Positions 11,062-22,114 of a stretch of 64,000 bases of DNA are shown in pieces. The DNA comes from Amoebophrya sp. A120 (lineage: Eukaryota > Sar > Dinophyceae > Syndiniales > Amoebophryaceae). The position numbers and the translations under genes are program-made. The notes beneath the pieces are model-generated. The model ran no database searches. It was not told the origin of the DNA and worked only from the letters and a program-made list of their open reading frames with translations. Numbering within the stretch: position 1 is the stretch's first letter; each line of letters begins with the position of its first letter. The stretch is taken from the NCBI GenBank assembly GCA_905178155.1, contig CAJINV010000019.1:1038913-1102912 (forward strand), given 5' to 3'.

Positions 11062-14000
11062 TCAATACCCCCAGAACCACCTCCCGATTGCCGTCTTACT
11101 CGGTTTCTCATCCTTTTCATTTTCCTGCACCTCCAAAACCGTTAGCTCCGCGTCTTTCTTTCTCGGTGCTGGATTCCCATCACAGCTTTGATCCACCTGT
11201 GGCCCACGGCCCGCATCCGGCGTCTCCTCCTCATCCGGCGTTTCCTCGATTTCACTGCTGTGCTTGCTACTGGATTTTTCTTCCACAATTTCCACCACTT
11301 CAACCGCCCCCTCCTTCGACTCCAAAGGCGTCTCTACCGGTGGAGTGCGCTGCGAAAGCGTTTGCTGTTCCACGCCAGACGAGTCCACTGAATTTTTGCT
11401 CCCGGCGCCCGTGGTTGAAAATGCCTTGTTACCGCCCGGAATGCCGACTTTGGGAATGATGTTACTCCCCGCAGTTGAAATTCCTGCGTGCCACAGCAGA
11501 GTGGTTGTTGGGCTTTTCATTTTGTTGCCCAACAGTTCCACCGAATTCGTAGTCGGTGATTTTGAGGAAGACAGAGAAATGCTGCGCAAATTTCCGAGCT
11601 GCAGAAACTGGGTTGGCTTTTGCGGGAAGGAGGTCGGAGCTGCTGTAGCTGAGCCTACTTCTGCCGCAACCTTGCTTGTATCGCCCGTTGTTGAAGCAGT
11701 CTCTGGCGCGGCTGATGCTTCTGCTGCTGCAAATGCATCCGTGTTGCTCATCGTAGTACGACCCTCGTCTACTTTGCAACTGTCCGCGTGGTCGGGATAG
11801 AAAAGCTGGTTCGTCGGATTAGCCGTTGATGTACTCGCGCCTGGCTGTTCAGCATTCAGGGTCGCCGTCTGCGCTTCTGTTTTGCTCTTGCTAGTCCCTG
11901 TAGTTTATTTGGTAGAGTGTTTCATGCGATCCCCGACCAAAAATAACAACATCCATTTCCCCCGGAAAACCATAAAATTCAGCACTCAAATACCTGCACT
12001 CGTGCCCTGTACCCCCATAGCTCCCCTCTTGACCGGCGACGCCGTCGCGCTAGAGGCCGCGGAGTTGGACCCAGACCCGCTTCCCGTCCGTTTCTGATGC
12101 TTCAGGGCCATGGTCAAATACCGGGAGCGGCTGCGGGGGCTGGAGAACCGCTCCTTGGATTCTTTGTACACCTTGTACACGTCGAATCCGCCGTACTGAC
12201 TGGAGGTAATGTCAATCGATTTGATCAACTGCAGCAAATCCCGCTTCATCTGGATCCACTCCGTCATAGACACGTGGCTATGCGATTGGTCCATCACCGC
12301 GGCGACTTGGGAGTTGATAGAACTTTGCTGCTGCTGCAATCGTGTGGAAGTAGTTCTCAAGCTGTTTCGCCTTGATGTTCTTTTCCCGGGGCTGCTAGAA
12401 GCCGAAGCGGACGAGGAAAAGCTGTGGTTCAGACTATGCGGCCGTTGTTGAAACGAAGTGTTCTTCTTGCTGTCAGCACTCCGGGGCGAATGCTTATCAC
12501 CTTCACCGTGGGAACTGGCAGCTCTGGAATAACCGTAGCTTGCTTTGTTTGCCAGCTTCATCTCTCTCGGCGAAAGAGCGCGACCTTGCTGCCTCGGGGA
12601 CGTCGAGTTGTGTGGTGAGTTACTCCGAGAGCGGGCACCAGCATTGAGCGGCACGGGATGGAAGGAGAAGCCGTGATAATGTGCACCACCACCACCAGCA
12701 GCCACATGCTCGGGTAGAACAGAAACTTGCCCGTTCGGCTGCAAGTATTTCGGGTAGAGGCGACTCGAAACGACGACATCACCGTCCTCTGTGACCACCA
12801 CCGGGTCTCGTACGGTGGTTAGATGCTTCGCCGCAGTGCCTTTGATGTTGCTGTCACTGCTTTCCAGTTGTAGAAGCTCCGGACTCCTCGGCGCGGCCGA
12901 AGAGAAGTCGTGCTGCTGCGGTGGGTCCTTCACCGACTGCGCCATATGATTCCTCCCTCCGCCCCGGACCGTGGAACTCACTGCTCTTGCGCCTTCCATC
13001 CGGGCTAACCGCCGCACGGAAATTATCGCGTTTGCTTCTATTTCCGAATCCACCTCCCCTGCTTCGGATTGATGCTGCCCTTGCAGCGGTGCCCCCGCAG
13101 TTGTTGTTGAAAATGCTGCCAAAACTTCTTCTTTCACCTGCAGTTTCCCTTGCACCGTTCCGGTCTCTTCCCGTAGCTTTTGAAATTTGGGCGACAGCAG
13201 GCTCATCTGGTCATTTTTCCGCGCTATCACCGCGTTATGAGACGTCGTGTTTGTCCCGCCGGCCGGGGACCAGGGGAGCTGCTGCACGGAGGCTTGCGGG
13301 ACTTTGTTCTGCTGCGAAAACAGTTGTTGCTGCTGCTGCCCAGAGGACGAGGGCTCCTGCCGTGGGGACAGAGTCTTGGAAGAAGTTTCTGTTGCGCATA
13401 CGCCGGCCGCGGCACTCCTGGTCGCCGCTCCTGCTCCCAACCTGGTTCTACTTCCGGTCGGCGAAGAACTGCCTGTCGGCGACTTGCTCCTCGACACAGC
13501 CGGCGGCGGGACTATGTTGACTTTCTGAGAAGCTGCAGAGGACATCATCTCGAGGACAACTTCGCCCTTCACTACAATTTGGTCTGCCTGTAGCGGTTTC
13601 TCCGGTCGCTCGGGTTTACTTTCGACTTTCAAAGCGAAAGCTGCACCGGTGGTGACATCAGAGGGAGATGATGCACGACTAGTGTTCTTTTTTATCGCGG
13701 CAGAAGACGCAGCAGCGGGCGAACTCGGCGAATGCTGGCTAGTCGGCTTCTTCATAATCGCCAGTTTTGTGGCTTTGTGAGCGCCTTCCCTGAACAGTGC
13801 GTCCTGATCAACTGGTCCGGGTTGTACGGCTGTGCTGCTGCCGGAAGGCGAAGTATTGTCCTGCTGCAGGTTGGTTGTTCTAACGCTGTGAAATTGGCCC
13901 ACCTTTGCCCCCACAGATGCAGCGTTTTTGTTTTTCCGTGGCGGGGGCGGTAGGTAATCCAAACCCACGATGCAATCCGCATCGATTTCCTGCCCTGTCA

Positions 14001-15516
14001 GATGCACACCTCCGACCACGCCAGCAGAAGATGTGGCGACGCCACCTGGAAGTCGTCCGGCGGCCCCAGAAGATTGCTTGGAATTCAAAACGGAACCACC
14101 AGCAGGAAAAAACTCTTCCCCAAAAAGGCCCGGTTTATTACTCCGCAGCTCCTCAATCTCCGCCGATTGTTCTCGCAATGCCCACAGCTGCCGCATCACG
14201 TCGTCTAGCTGCTCACTCTGCTTGCTTTGGCTTTCTTCCCCACCCGAAACCGAGCCGTAGCTCGCCGTATCGAGATGAAGATGGTTTTGGTTTTGATTTT
14301 GATGCAGCTGCTGCTGCTGTTCTAACAGTTGCACCGCGGAGAAACTGAAGTTATTTTTCGACGCGAAAGATGAAGCGCTGCTGCTGTTCATCGTCGTCCC
14401 GCTAGCAGTTTGTTGTTCAGCAGACGGGTCAAACAAAAATGGCCGGTTTTCCACCTCTTCGTATCTTCGGAAGTGCTGCTGCTGCGCGCTAGCAGAGCGT
14501 GTGGCTGCAGGTGCGGCTCCAGCAGCTCCTCCTCCCGCTGCACTGTTCAGTTTTTGTCTCTTCGCCCTAGATGGGTTTCGTAAGCCCGAAGAAGAGGAAT
14601 TCTGGCGGTCCGACGCAAGATTCGGTTTCCAATATTCCGCATTGAATCTCCGGTGCGCCTCCTTCCAGCGGAGCATCAGTGGCTCTTTTTTCACAGAGGA
14701 AGTACTAGCTGTCCCTGACGTGGTGTCGTTGGTTTCTTCAACGTCATGTGCTGTAGGTCCGTTATTTTCACGAACCAGCACTGTGCCTGCGCTTGCATGT
14801 TGATTTGTTATTTTTTCGTCTAGTACTGGCTCTGCTTCCGTCTCCGTCGAAGTCGTCGGGGGCGTGAAATGCTGGTCCACCTCCCGCTCATTGTCATTCC
14901 CCTCTCCGTCGGTTTGAAGCGCCTGCTGTTTCACTGACGCTGGTTGCCTTCTTGACTGCACACTCGCATCGCTGTTGCCGTAATCAACCAAGTTCACAGG
15001 AGATGTTGATGTCTTTCCTCCTACCGGAAGCGCAGCTTGGTTGTTATCTTTTTTTTCTCGTGGGTTTTTCGGCACACCGCTCGTTGATGAAACCTCGCCG
15101 AGTTCTTTTCTACTGCTTTCGCACAGGACTTGATCTACGTCTACCGCAGATTCGACTTCTGTACCTTCAGAGACTTCGCCTACTCCTTGCCCTTGTGTGC
15201 CAAGAACTGTCGTTCCTTTATTCCCAACCACCCGTCCTCCCTGTGAACGATTTGATGTTGGTACTGTTGGAGGACTCGCTTTTCGCCCCCCCGGGGAGGA
15301 CTTTGGTGGGGGAAAGCGGGTGGCTTTCCGGTTTTTGTTCCTCTTCCGATCCGGGCTGGAGGGGGGGATATCTGTAGTTTTTGATTTCCGTAAGAGCAAC
15401 ATAAGGTCTTGTCGACTGCATTTGATGATAGCAGACCGGCTTGTTGGGCCGATGCAAACCCCGCAGAAGAAGACGAAGAAAAAATAACCGATGGGATGAT
15501 TTTTATATGTAGTCAT
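11062..15516 (-). CDS. Large low-complexity protein with N-terminal signal anchor, 1452 residues
   Basis: Two exons (11062-11897 and 11994-15516, 4359 nt) joined by one 96-nt GT-AG intron. The chosen ATG gives an N-terminal hydrophobic segment IGYFFFVFFCGVCIG after a short basic start, which may act as a signal anchor; a start at 15402 would remove it. The rest is mostly Ser-, Gln-, Thr- and Ala-rich and probably disordered, with short basic patches and polyglutamine-like runs. One ordered-looking segment near residues 1120-1160 (MTEWIQMKRDLLQLIKSID) is helical. No family recognised. The start lies only 19 nt after the stop of the upstream gene. It contains no introner despite being one of the longest coding regions here. 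Confidence 0.7.
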
Positions 15517-15535
15517 GCATCCTCCAAAACACCCA

Positions 15536-16251
15536 CTAAATACGGTCCTTCTCCATGACAATCTCGCCGTCCATGGCTGCTCTGCGCCAGCAGTCTATCC
15601 AACAAAAAAACTGTGTTAGTGTAAGAAAGTCTTTTGGGAAAACAGCATTACAAGTTTGTCTGCAATGACAGGAAAAACTTGTTATGCGCAGATAGGAAGG
15701 GAAAACACATAGGAAGCGAGCCGATCATGCATGTCGAGCATGACAAGTGTAACTGTTTTGCATTTTCTGCATTACAGATTTACACTTACACAGTTTTTTT
15801 CTTCCATACAGTCGAAGTTGTCCGCCAAATCCTCTAAGAACACCGGGACGGAATAGACTGTGAAATTGCTACTCATCTCCGGCCGCCAGCACCCGGGGAA
15901 TCGCCGCGTGTCGAGGACGAAGTGCTTTCTTTCAGTTTCATCGGCGGAAGAGGAAAAAATCCACATTGCGGTGACGTTTCGCCAATTTTTTTCTGCAAAC
16001 GGCTCGTACAGAAAATAGTTTTTCACCGTCGATGCGACGAGAAAACAAGTCTCCGCAAACGTCTCACCGGAACCGTCCAAATGGCAGTGCATTTTCTCCG
16101 GCGTGACGTTGAGAAGGGAAAGGGCCGCGTTGAAGACGGAGTGGAGCTCGGGGGCAACCTTTTGGTTTTGAAACAAGCAACCGTTCAAGCTGGATGATGA
16201 AAAATCTGCTTTCATACTACGAATCGATCCGTGCCCCATACTACGAATCAT
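15536..16251 (-). CDS. Unknown protein, about 165 residues
   Basis: Exons 15536-15595 and 15814-16251 join across a family G introner to 498 nt of frame ending WRRAAMDGEIVMEKDRI. Possible starts are the ATG at 16251 or at 16215. The body (NGCLFQNQKVAPELHSVF through KHFVLDTRRFPGCWRPEM) looks like a mixed alpha/beta globular domain, with no recognised family. The stop of the upstream gene is only 8 nt away. If the introner in that gene were spliced in another register the two could be one reading frame, so their separation is an inference. Confidence 0.5.
15596..15808. mobile_element. Introner, family G
   Basis: Ends pair AAAAAAACTGTGTTAGTG with TACACAGTTTTTTTC. TSD CAGTC (15591-15595, 15809-15813). 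Confidence 0.9.
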
Positions 16252-16259
16252 TGCACGAC

Positions 16260-17498
16260 TCAATAAACACCTAGTACCCCCGCCAGCACAATGGCCTTTG
16301 CGTGGAACATGATAGCGGACATATCAAATGCAAATATGTCTGGGTCTGGAAGGATCCGACCTTGTGATGCGAATTCCGCTACGCGCGCAAAACTCTCATG
16401 CACAGGCAGCAAACGGCGCCCATTTCCTGTCACCAAAGTGGGGGATTTGTCATGCGGATTAAGCATTGCGGAACGTTCTTCAAATCTGTGACGCTAGGGT
16501 TTCCATGACGGACCTTCTGGGTCATGCAAAAACAGCATGACAAAAATCTGCATTCCTCCAGACCCAGACATATTTGCAATTGATAGGACAGGTGGGCCAG
16601 CAATTTCGCGTCCGAGGCCCCTTCCGGGTTGGCGTTCTCCTGTATTCTAGGGAAAAATTCCCCCTCCCCATATCGAAAAGGTACGTCCCAGAAAATTTGC
16701 AATGCTGATTTGTGACCGCAAATCGTCTCTGTCTTGCAAGAACGCAACGCCACAGGCTCCGCCGCATTCTGCAGGCGGTTTGTCATGCTGTTGGCCCTAC
16801 AGCCTAGGCGTTTGCCATGCTCAGTGCCTAGCCCTAAACCCCTCCACTCAGGCTTAGCATAGGCCTGCAGTCCTCTCCAGCAAGACAAATCTGATTTGTG
16901 TACGCAAATCCAGCATCAGAAGTTTCGTTTTGATGTGGGGAAGGCGGATTTTTCCTCTCAATATCCTGTTCCAGGGCGTGTTTTACTTGTTTAATCGTCG
17001 TCAAAATCGTGGACATCGCGGCCACCGGCGTGGCGAGAGCGAGACTCGTCCCGAGACGTGTCGGCTGCTGCGTTGGAGGAGCCGGAGCGGTGCCTGTTGT
17101 GTAGTTGCCGTGGAGCAACGAGGATCCACAGGGCGTGTGCCGCGGCTCGTGCTCTTTCGGGGTGATGGAGGAGGGCGGCATCTTTATTTCAGTCGGCCGG
17201 GGGTTTTCGCTCGGATATTTATCTTTGACACAGACGAGACCGCTTTTCGATTCAGCAGAAATGAAATTATACGCAAGGATCGCGCTTCTCTGTCGTGTGC
17301 GAAAAGTTCTGTTTTCGCAACTGCCCAAAACAAACCTTTAGCTGGGAGAATAAAAAGGCACTGGACTCCACTGAACCCTATTTTCCAAATCGCGCTCACA
17401 CAGCTACGTACCTTGGATTTCGCCAGGGCAAGAGAACAACGGACGCCAACGAGGAGAAGGCCGACAAGATAACTAAGCAGAGCGACCTGGAGGTGCAT
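16260..17498 (-). CDS. Small secretory-signal protein with hydrophobic C-terminus, 173 residues
   Basis: Four exons (16260-16321, 16591-16642, 16969-17289, 17412-17498; 522 nt). The first exon encodes a clear signal peptide, MHLQVALLSYLVGLLLVG, ending at a GT donor (intron 17290-17411, GT-AG); two introners split the rest. The middle is Pro/Thr-rich and the last 20 residues (KAIVLAGVLGVY end) are hydrophobic, suggesting a C-terminal membrane anchor or lipid-anchor signal. This fits a surface or secreted protein but no family is recognised. Confidence 0.55.
16322..16585. mobile_element. Introner, family A
   Basis: TSD GGACA on both sides (16317-16321, 16586-16590). Interrupts the small secretory-signal gene near its C-terminus. 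Confidence 0.9.
16643..16963. mobile_element. Introner, family B
   Basis: TSD TCCTG (16638-16642, 16964-16968). Only 52 nt of exon separates it from the preceding element. Confidence 0.9.
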
Positions 17499-17925
17499 CC
17501 TAGCTGGAAGCCATGTTGTAGTAGAAATGTCGTGTGTTACTTCCAATTTCAAAATTGTTCTTGTTGCAGATGACTCTGTCACAATTTATTCCAAACAAAA
17601 TTTTCTCGGAAACTGCTCGAGATAGACGAAATTCAATTGATCAATGAATGTCAATGTAGTTAGAAGGCAGAAACGCTGGTATTGTACACATTGTAAAATT
17701 GTCGAATGTGACTGTATGTGAGTAACTCCAAGATTTGAGTATAAGTGTCGTGTCGTAATTCCAAATTCCAATGACCTCGACAAAGAGGCATCAATAGTAC
17801 TTCATCAGTTTTAATTTACAGTTATCTGAAAGCGAAGCGTATCAATCTAATTACGGCAATTCCGATGTCCAATCAATTTTCTGCCAATCATGATGTCTTC
17901 GAATGTCGAAACCTAAACACCTGAC
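17499..17925. other. Intergenic, nothing recognised
   Basis: AT-rich spacer between minus-strand genes, no repeat or RNA gene seen. Confidence 0.5.
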
Positions 17926-19223
17926 CTACACCATCATGTCCTCCTCCGCTACCTCCAGGTCGACCCACACGGGCAGCGCAACCGAATTCGACGGCTTGTA
18001 ATCGATGCTGTTTACGCCGAGCGTGTTTGGGTTGCGCAATTTCAAAGCGCCGTAGAGTGCCTGGTACGCGGCACTTCTCTCGGACTTTTGTTCTGCTCCT
18101 TTGTTGAACTTGTTGTTTTTAGTACTGCTCTTGAACAAGTCCTCTTTGTCCGCACCGGTCGAAGAACTGCTCGCGTCGCCGTTCCTTCTCCGCTTACTAA
18201 TCCACTTTTTCAGGAGCCACAACACCACCGCACCCGCTCCGCAGCCGAACACGCAGGCAGCGGTAGCTCGGTGGGAAAGGAGGGCTTCGTCGGCGGCTGG
18301 AAAGTTTGGTTTTGGAAAAGTGTAACGGTATGACGGTCGCTCACACTTTTTGTTTGATACATATCAATCAATTTTTGAAAACTAAAGTGGTGGCTCATTT
18401 ACATTTTGCCCATCAACACAAACACATGCCAAGAACCCTCTATATCCTGAGGAAAAACGTACCCAAACCAGAGTCAGGATGGGGATTTTGCAACACAAAC
18501 CTAGGAGCTTTGTGAATCACGCATGACAAGTTGCACTCTGCAGTGTAGTGCAGGTTAGCAAGTGCAGCCGCATCACAGATTCATCTGCTCATCCTGTTCA
18601 CAGCATCACAAATTCCAAAACACGATTGGAAATGGCTCTCATGGGGATGCGCATTACAAGTCTTCCTGTCTTTGCAAATCTGCATTACAACTCTGGTGTG
18701 GGTACGTTTTTACTCAGGATACTCTACCTTGGTGCCTCATCACGTGCCGCACCCGACTGTCTTCCTCCGCTATCGCAAACAAATCAGCAATCGGAATTTT
18801 CTGCGACGTAGCTGCCCCGATGCTACTTCTTCCGTTGAGCAGCAACAAATCCGCCGCGTCGGACCGCTCTCCTTCCGCGGGCGAAATGTGCTTCAGCAGC
18901 GAGGAATCGGGCAGTCCATAAATCGCCCCCTCGCCCTTATTGATCTGTCCATCGGAGGTAGACCCCGAAGTTCCGGAGGGAGTGGAGGATGTTGTTACCC
19001 CGCCATCAGGAACCTCGCTGTTCAGATCTGAAGACGAGGAGGACATAGAGGAACCACTACTACCACCGGACGCTGCATAATTGCTACCCATCTCCACACT
19101 CCCGTCAGCGTTCACTTCCACGTAGTCTTTTTTCTGCTGCAGAAACGCCGAAATGTTCTCGTACCAGGACGATGAGGAACTTGCTACACTCGTCGATGTT
19201 GAACCTCCTTTCTCCAGAAACAT
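17926..19223 (-). CDS. Single-pass membrane protein, about 294 residues, unknown
   Basis: Exons 17926-18296, 18426-18442 and 18727-19223 (885 nt); the first junction (18297-18425) is GT-AG and the second a family C introner. The N-terminal part is Ser/Gly-rich and acidic. Residues about 190-212 form a membrane helix (CVFGCGAGAVVLWLL) followed by the basic stop-transfer KKWISKRRR. The tail carries LPVWVDLEVAEED. The frame is open upstream to an AG at about 19309 without an ATG, so I chose the first in-frame ATG (MFLEKGG); the AG could be a trans-splice acceptor. Confidence 0.55.
18443..18721. mobile_element. Introner, family C
   Basis: TSD CTCTA (18438-18442, 18722-18726). Almost identical to the element at 43,228-43,506 but in the opposite orientation, although both host genes are on the minus strand. 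Confidence 0.9.
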
Positions 19224-19483
19224 TCCGCAACACGACCCACTTGTATCCGCCACGGTAGCGGGTCCCTGGCTTGATTGGAAAACCGCCGGGTCCGACGGGC
19301 GGATGATCTGCAGTTTTAGTTTTGATTTGTTTAAGTACGATTGCTCAAATCATGATGTTAATTCCGATGGTCGCTAATATCGTTCTACATTCTTATTCAT
19401 TGTCGTTCAAAAGTGAGAACATCGCATGATAAAGCATTTCGCTTCTTTTTTCCCCGCATCTTCACACACTGCAATTTCGTAAT

Positions 19484-21178
19484 CTATACCCCCGCCTCCT
19501 TCAGGTACTCCCTATTGACCAAGGGCCACCGTTCCGGGGTTACCCGCACCCAATTGTCACTGACTCGATTTTATCGCCTGTAAATATTTCTAGGTCTGGA
19601 AAAATGGAACTTCTGTTGCTTGTCTGGCACTCCTACAAAATCTGTATTGCGTGACGGACAAGGACGCAGCTACATAACATTTGTCATGCAAAAACGCAGT
19701 TTGTACCGTGCGTACTGCGCATGAGAGAGCTTCCTAAAAACTTTATCTTTAACTTGTCATGCTTGGCTGCATTAGAGGTTCTGCGAGCATGCAAAGTTTC
19801 GCATCACAAGTTTCCAGACCCAAACATATCTGCATTTGATACATTTTCCGTGGTCCATCTCTCCCCACTGTACACCCGCACCTCGTCCGGTGGAATGCCG
19901 GGACTTATGTTTTGCGGGCGGCAGTCACGCCCGATGGAGACCCGGATATTGGTACACTGAAACCAGAACTGGTTGTACCGGGTGAAAACGACCATTTCGT
20001 TCTCCAATTGCAGCGGGGATTGCCCACCGGGGGAGAAGAACAACGCGTCCAAGGTCGGTTCGTTCCACTGCCACTTTTGCGTCAACGGGTTCGGGTTGCC
20101 GTTCAGCGCGTCATCCCGCAGTCGCCCCGTCGTGACCAAATACTTCCGGTAGTTTTCGTACTGGGCGAGGGTGAGCCGCGTGCTTTGATCCGGAAAAATC
20201 GCGTTCTTGTGCATTTGCTCCCACGCGAACTGCAGAATGTTCGAATTCGCCCACTGATGCGAATCGGTCGTAGTTTCTATCCTGTGTAAAAACGTACCCA
20301 CCCCAGAGTTGTCATGCAAATCTGCATGCTGAAAATGTTTCTCATGCGGAGCCCGATGAGAAGCGCTTTCCAGTCGTGTTTTGGAATTTGTCATGCTCCA
20401 ATCAGCATGATAAAATAGATCTGTGATGCTGCCGAGCTAGCTCAAACAGCACTACACTACGAGTCCAAATTTGTCATGCAAAACACCCAAAACTTGTGGA
20501 TTTGTCTAGCCGAGTCCCCATCTTGACTATGGGGTGGGGACGTTTTTACATAGGATAGTTTCCACGTTGTGCCGCAGTGCGAGGACGTTGGGCCCCTTCT
20601 TGATCGGATCCGCAAATTCCGGAGAGTAGGTCAGGTGCAGTTCGACTGGGGTGCCCTGATCGTGGGTTTTTTTGACAACATGGAATTGTATCTAGTGATG
20701 GAAGTTTTGGTCATGGCATTCGCTTTCGCATTGCTGGCTAGAAATGACCAAACTAGACGTCGATGCCTTATCGGCATCACAAATTGATATGTGCCTCGTT
20801 GTCGTTCTGAGCTACATCCCATTTAAATACCCGGAAGCTATCTTGCAGGTCCTGGAAGACATCGCCGCGACTTGAAATGTTGATCACAGTCGTCCGCTGT
20901 CGCTGCTCTGGGAGGTTGTCCGGAACATTAACAGTTTTGATGGATGACGTCGAAGACGCAGTTGTAGTTCCAGCTTTCTCTTCTTTTCCAACTTTGCTCG
21001 TGTTCTCCTGCGCCTGCTTCTCTTCTTCTTGCACAAGTTGCTTTACTTTCTGCTGCTGTTTCTGTTTTTTTACTCGAGTCTGTTGCTCCTCCAATCTTCT
21101 CTCCTGTGCAGTGGATTCCTTTTTCTGGCGCTGTGCCTCCAGTTGCTCCACCTTTTGCTCTTCACTTTCGCGAACCAT
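19484..21178 (-). CDS. Unknown protein with N-terminal coiled coil, 331 residues
   Basis: Four exons (19484-19571, 19847-20277, 20563-20655, 20795-21178; 996 nt). Residues 1-60 are a charged Glu/Gln/Lys coiled coil. From about residue 95 the protein is globular and aromatic-rich (FWFQCTNIRVSIGRD, RWPLVNREYLKEAGV at the end). Two junctions are introners; the third, 20656-20794, fits only as a GC-AG intron if the frame is kept. No family recognised. Confidence 0.6.
19572..19841. mobile_element. Introner, family A
   Basis: TSD GATTT/CATTT. One terminal repeat has base changes (TTTCTAGGTCTGGAA). Removal joins RWTTEN to RVSDNW in frame. Confidence 0.85.
20278..20557. mobile_element. Introner, family C
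   Basis: TSD GTTTC (20273-20277, 20558-20562). Removal gives HNVETTTDSHQW across the junction. Confidence 0.9.
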
Positions 21179-22114
21179 CTTGGAATTATATATGGAAGAT
21201 CGTTAAAAAGGAAGCTTCAGAAGAAGAACCAATCTGCTTGTTGCAAGATTAAGGTTGTTTCTACGAAACTGAAACTCCGCAGGCAAATGCCGAAGACTCG
21301 GCCCAGAACTTCTTAATTGTGGCGCACAACGGGCTCCTTGGTACTCTGATGTAGCAGTCGTGTTGCGTTACTTCACGGACGACAAACACCGCAAAAAAAA
21401 AGCTAGGCGATATGGATATTGATCCAGTATGCGTATCACAAGTTTACCTTAGAGGAAGAGTTACGGAAGTCCAAATGGAAATAAACCTCATTGTAAATTG
21501 TAAGTAGAGCATAAGATGAACTCACGAAAGCGATTGTTTGAGATCTTTTTTACGCGTTGTTCACCGACTTTGTGAAACCGGTAGTACAACAACGATAACT
21601 TGAAGACCGATTGCACGATCACGACACCACGAGTGTTAACACGAATCCCGTATCAGAATGTGGCGAATAAAACGACGATCTAGAACAAGTAGAACCACGA
21701 GTAAGGGGAGAACCGACGAGATCCTTTTCCTGGTAGACAGATGAAACCCACGACGAAAATTTCGACATTTCGATCTTTCTTCGACAGAAGCGCAGAGGAG
21801 CACGACCCGGGTAGTTATGAGCTATTTGAAGCTAGCGTAGCCGATCTAGTAGACCGTGAGAAATTACAACGAAATAAAGCAAAAATCGATTTAATGACGG
21901 AACATCGTTACGCCCCCAGCTGCGGCGCAGAGAAAAAAACTAGCCTTGAAACTGTCCCAGACCAGCACGAGAAGTTCTTTTCCGATACATCAAGTGCCAC
22001 ACGGTACAGCAGCTTTAGTGTTCTCATACATTGGAAAGGGTAAGCTGAACTCTTACTGATGTATTCCTGTTTCTTTCCAGCTCGATGTACTCAGCGAGTT
22101 GCACTTCAAATCCA
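21179..22114. other. Intergenic, nothing recognised
   Basis: A 100-codon plus-strand frame (21741-22043) exists but has no motif and runs against the direction of all recognised genes, so I do not call it. Confidence 0.45.

Noticed and set aside
21741-22043. 100-codon plus-strand frame
   Set aside because: No motif, no neighbours on that strand, and expected by chance.
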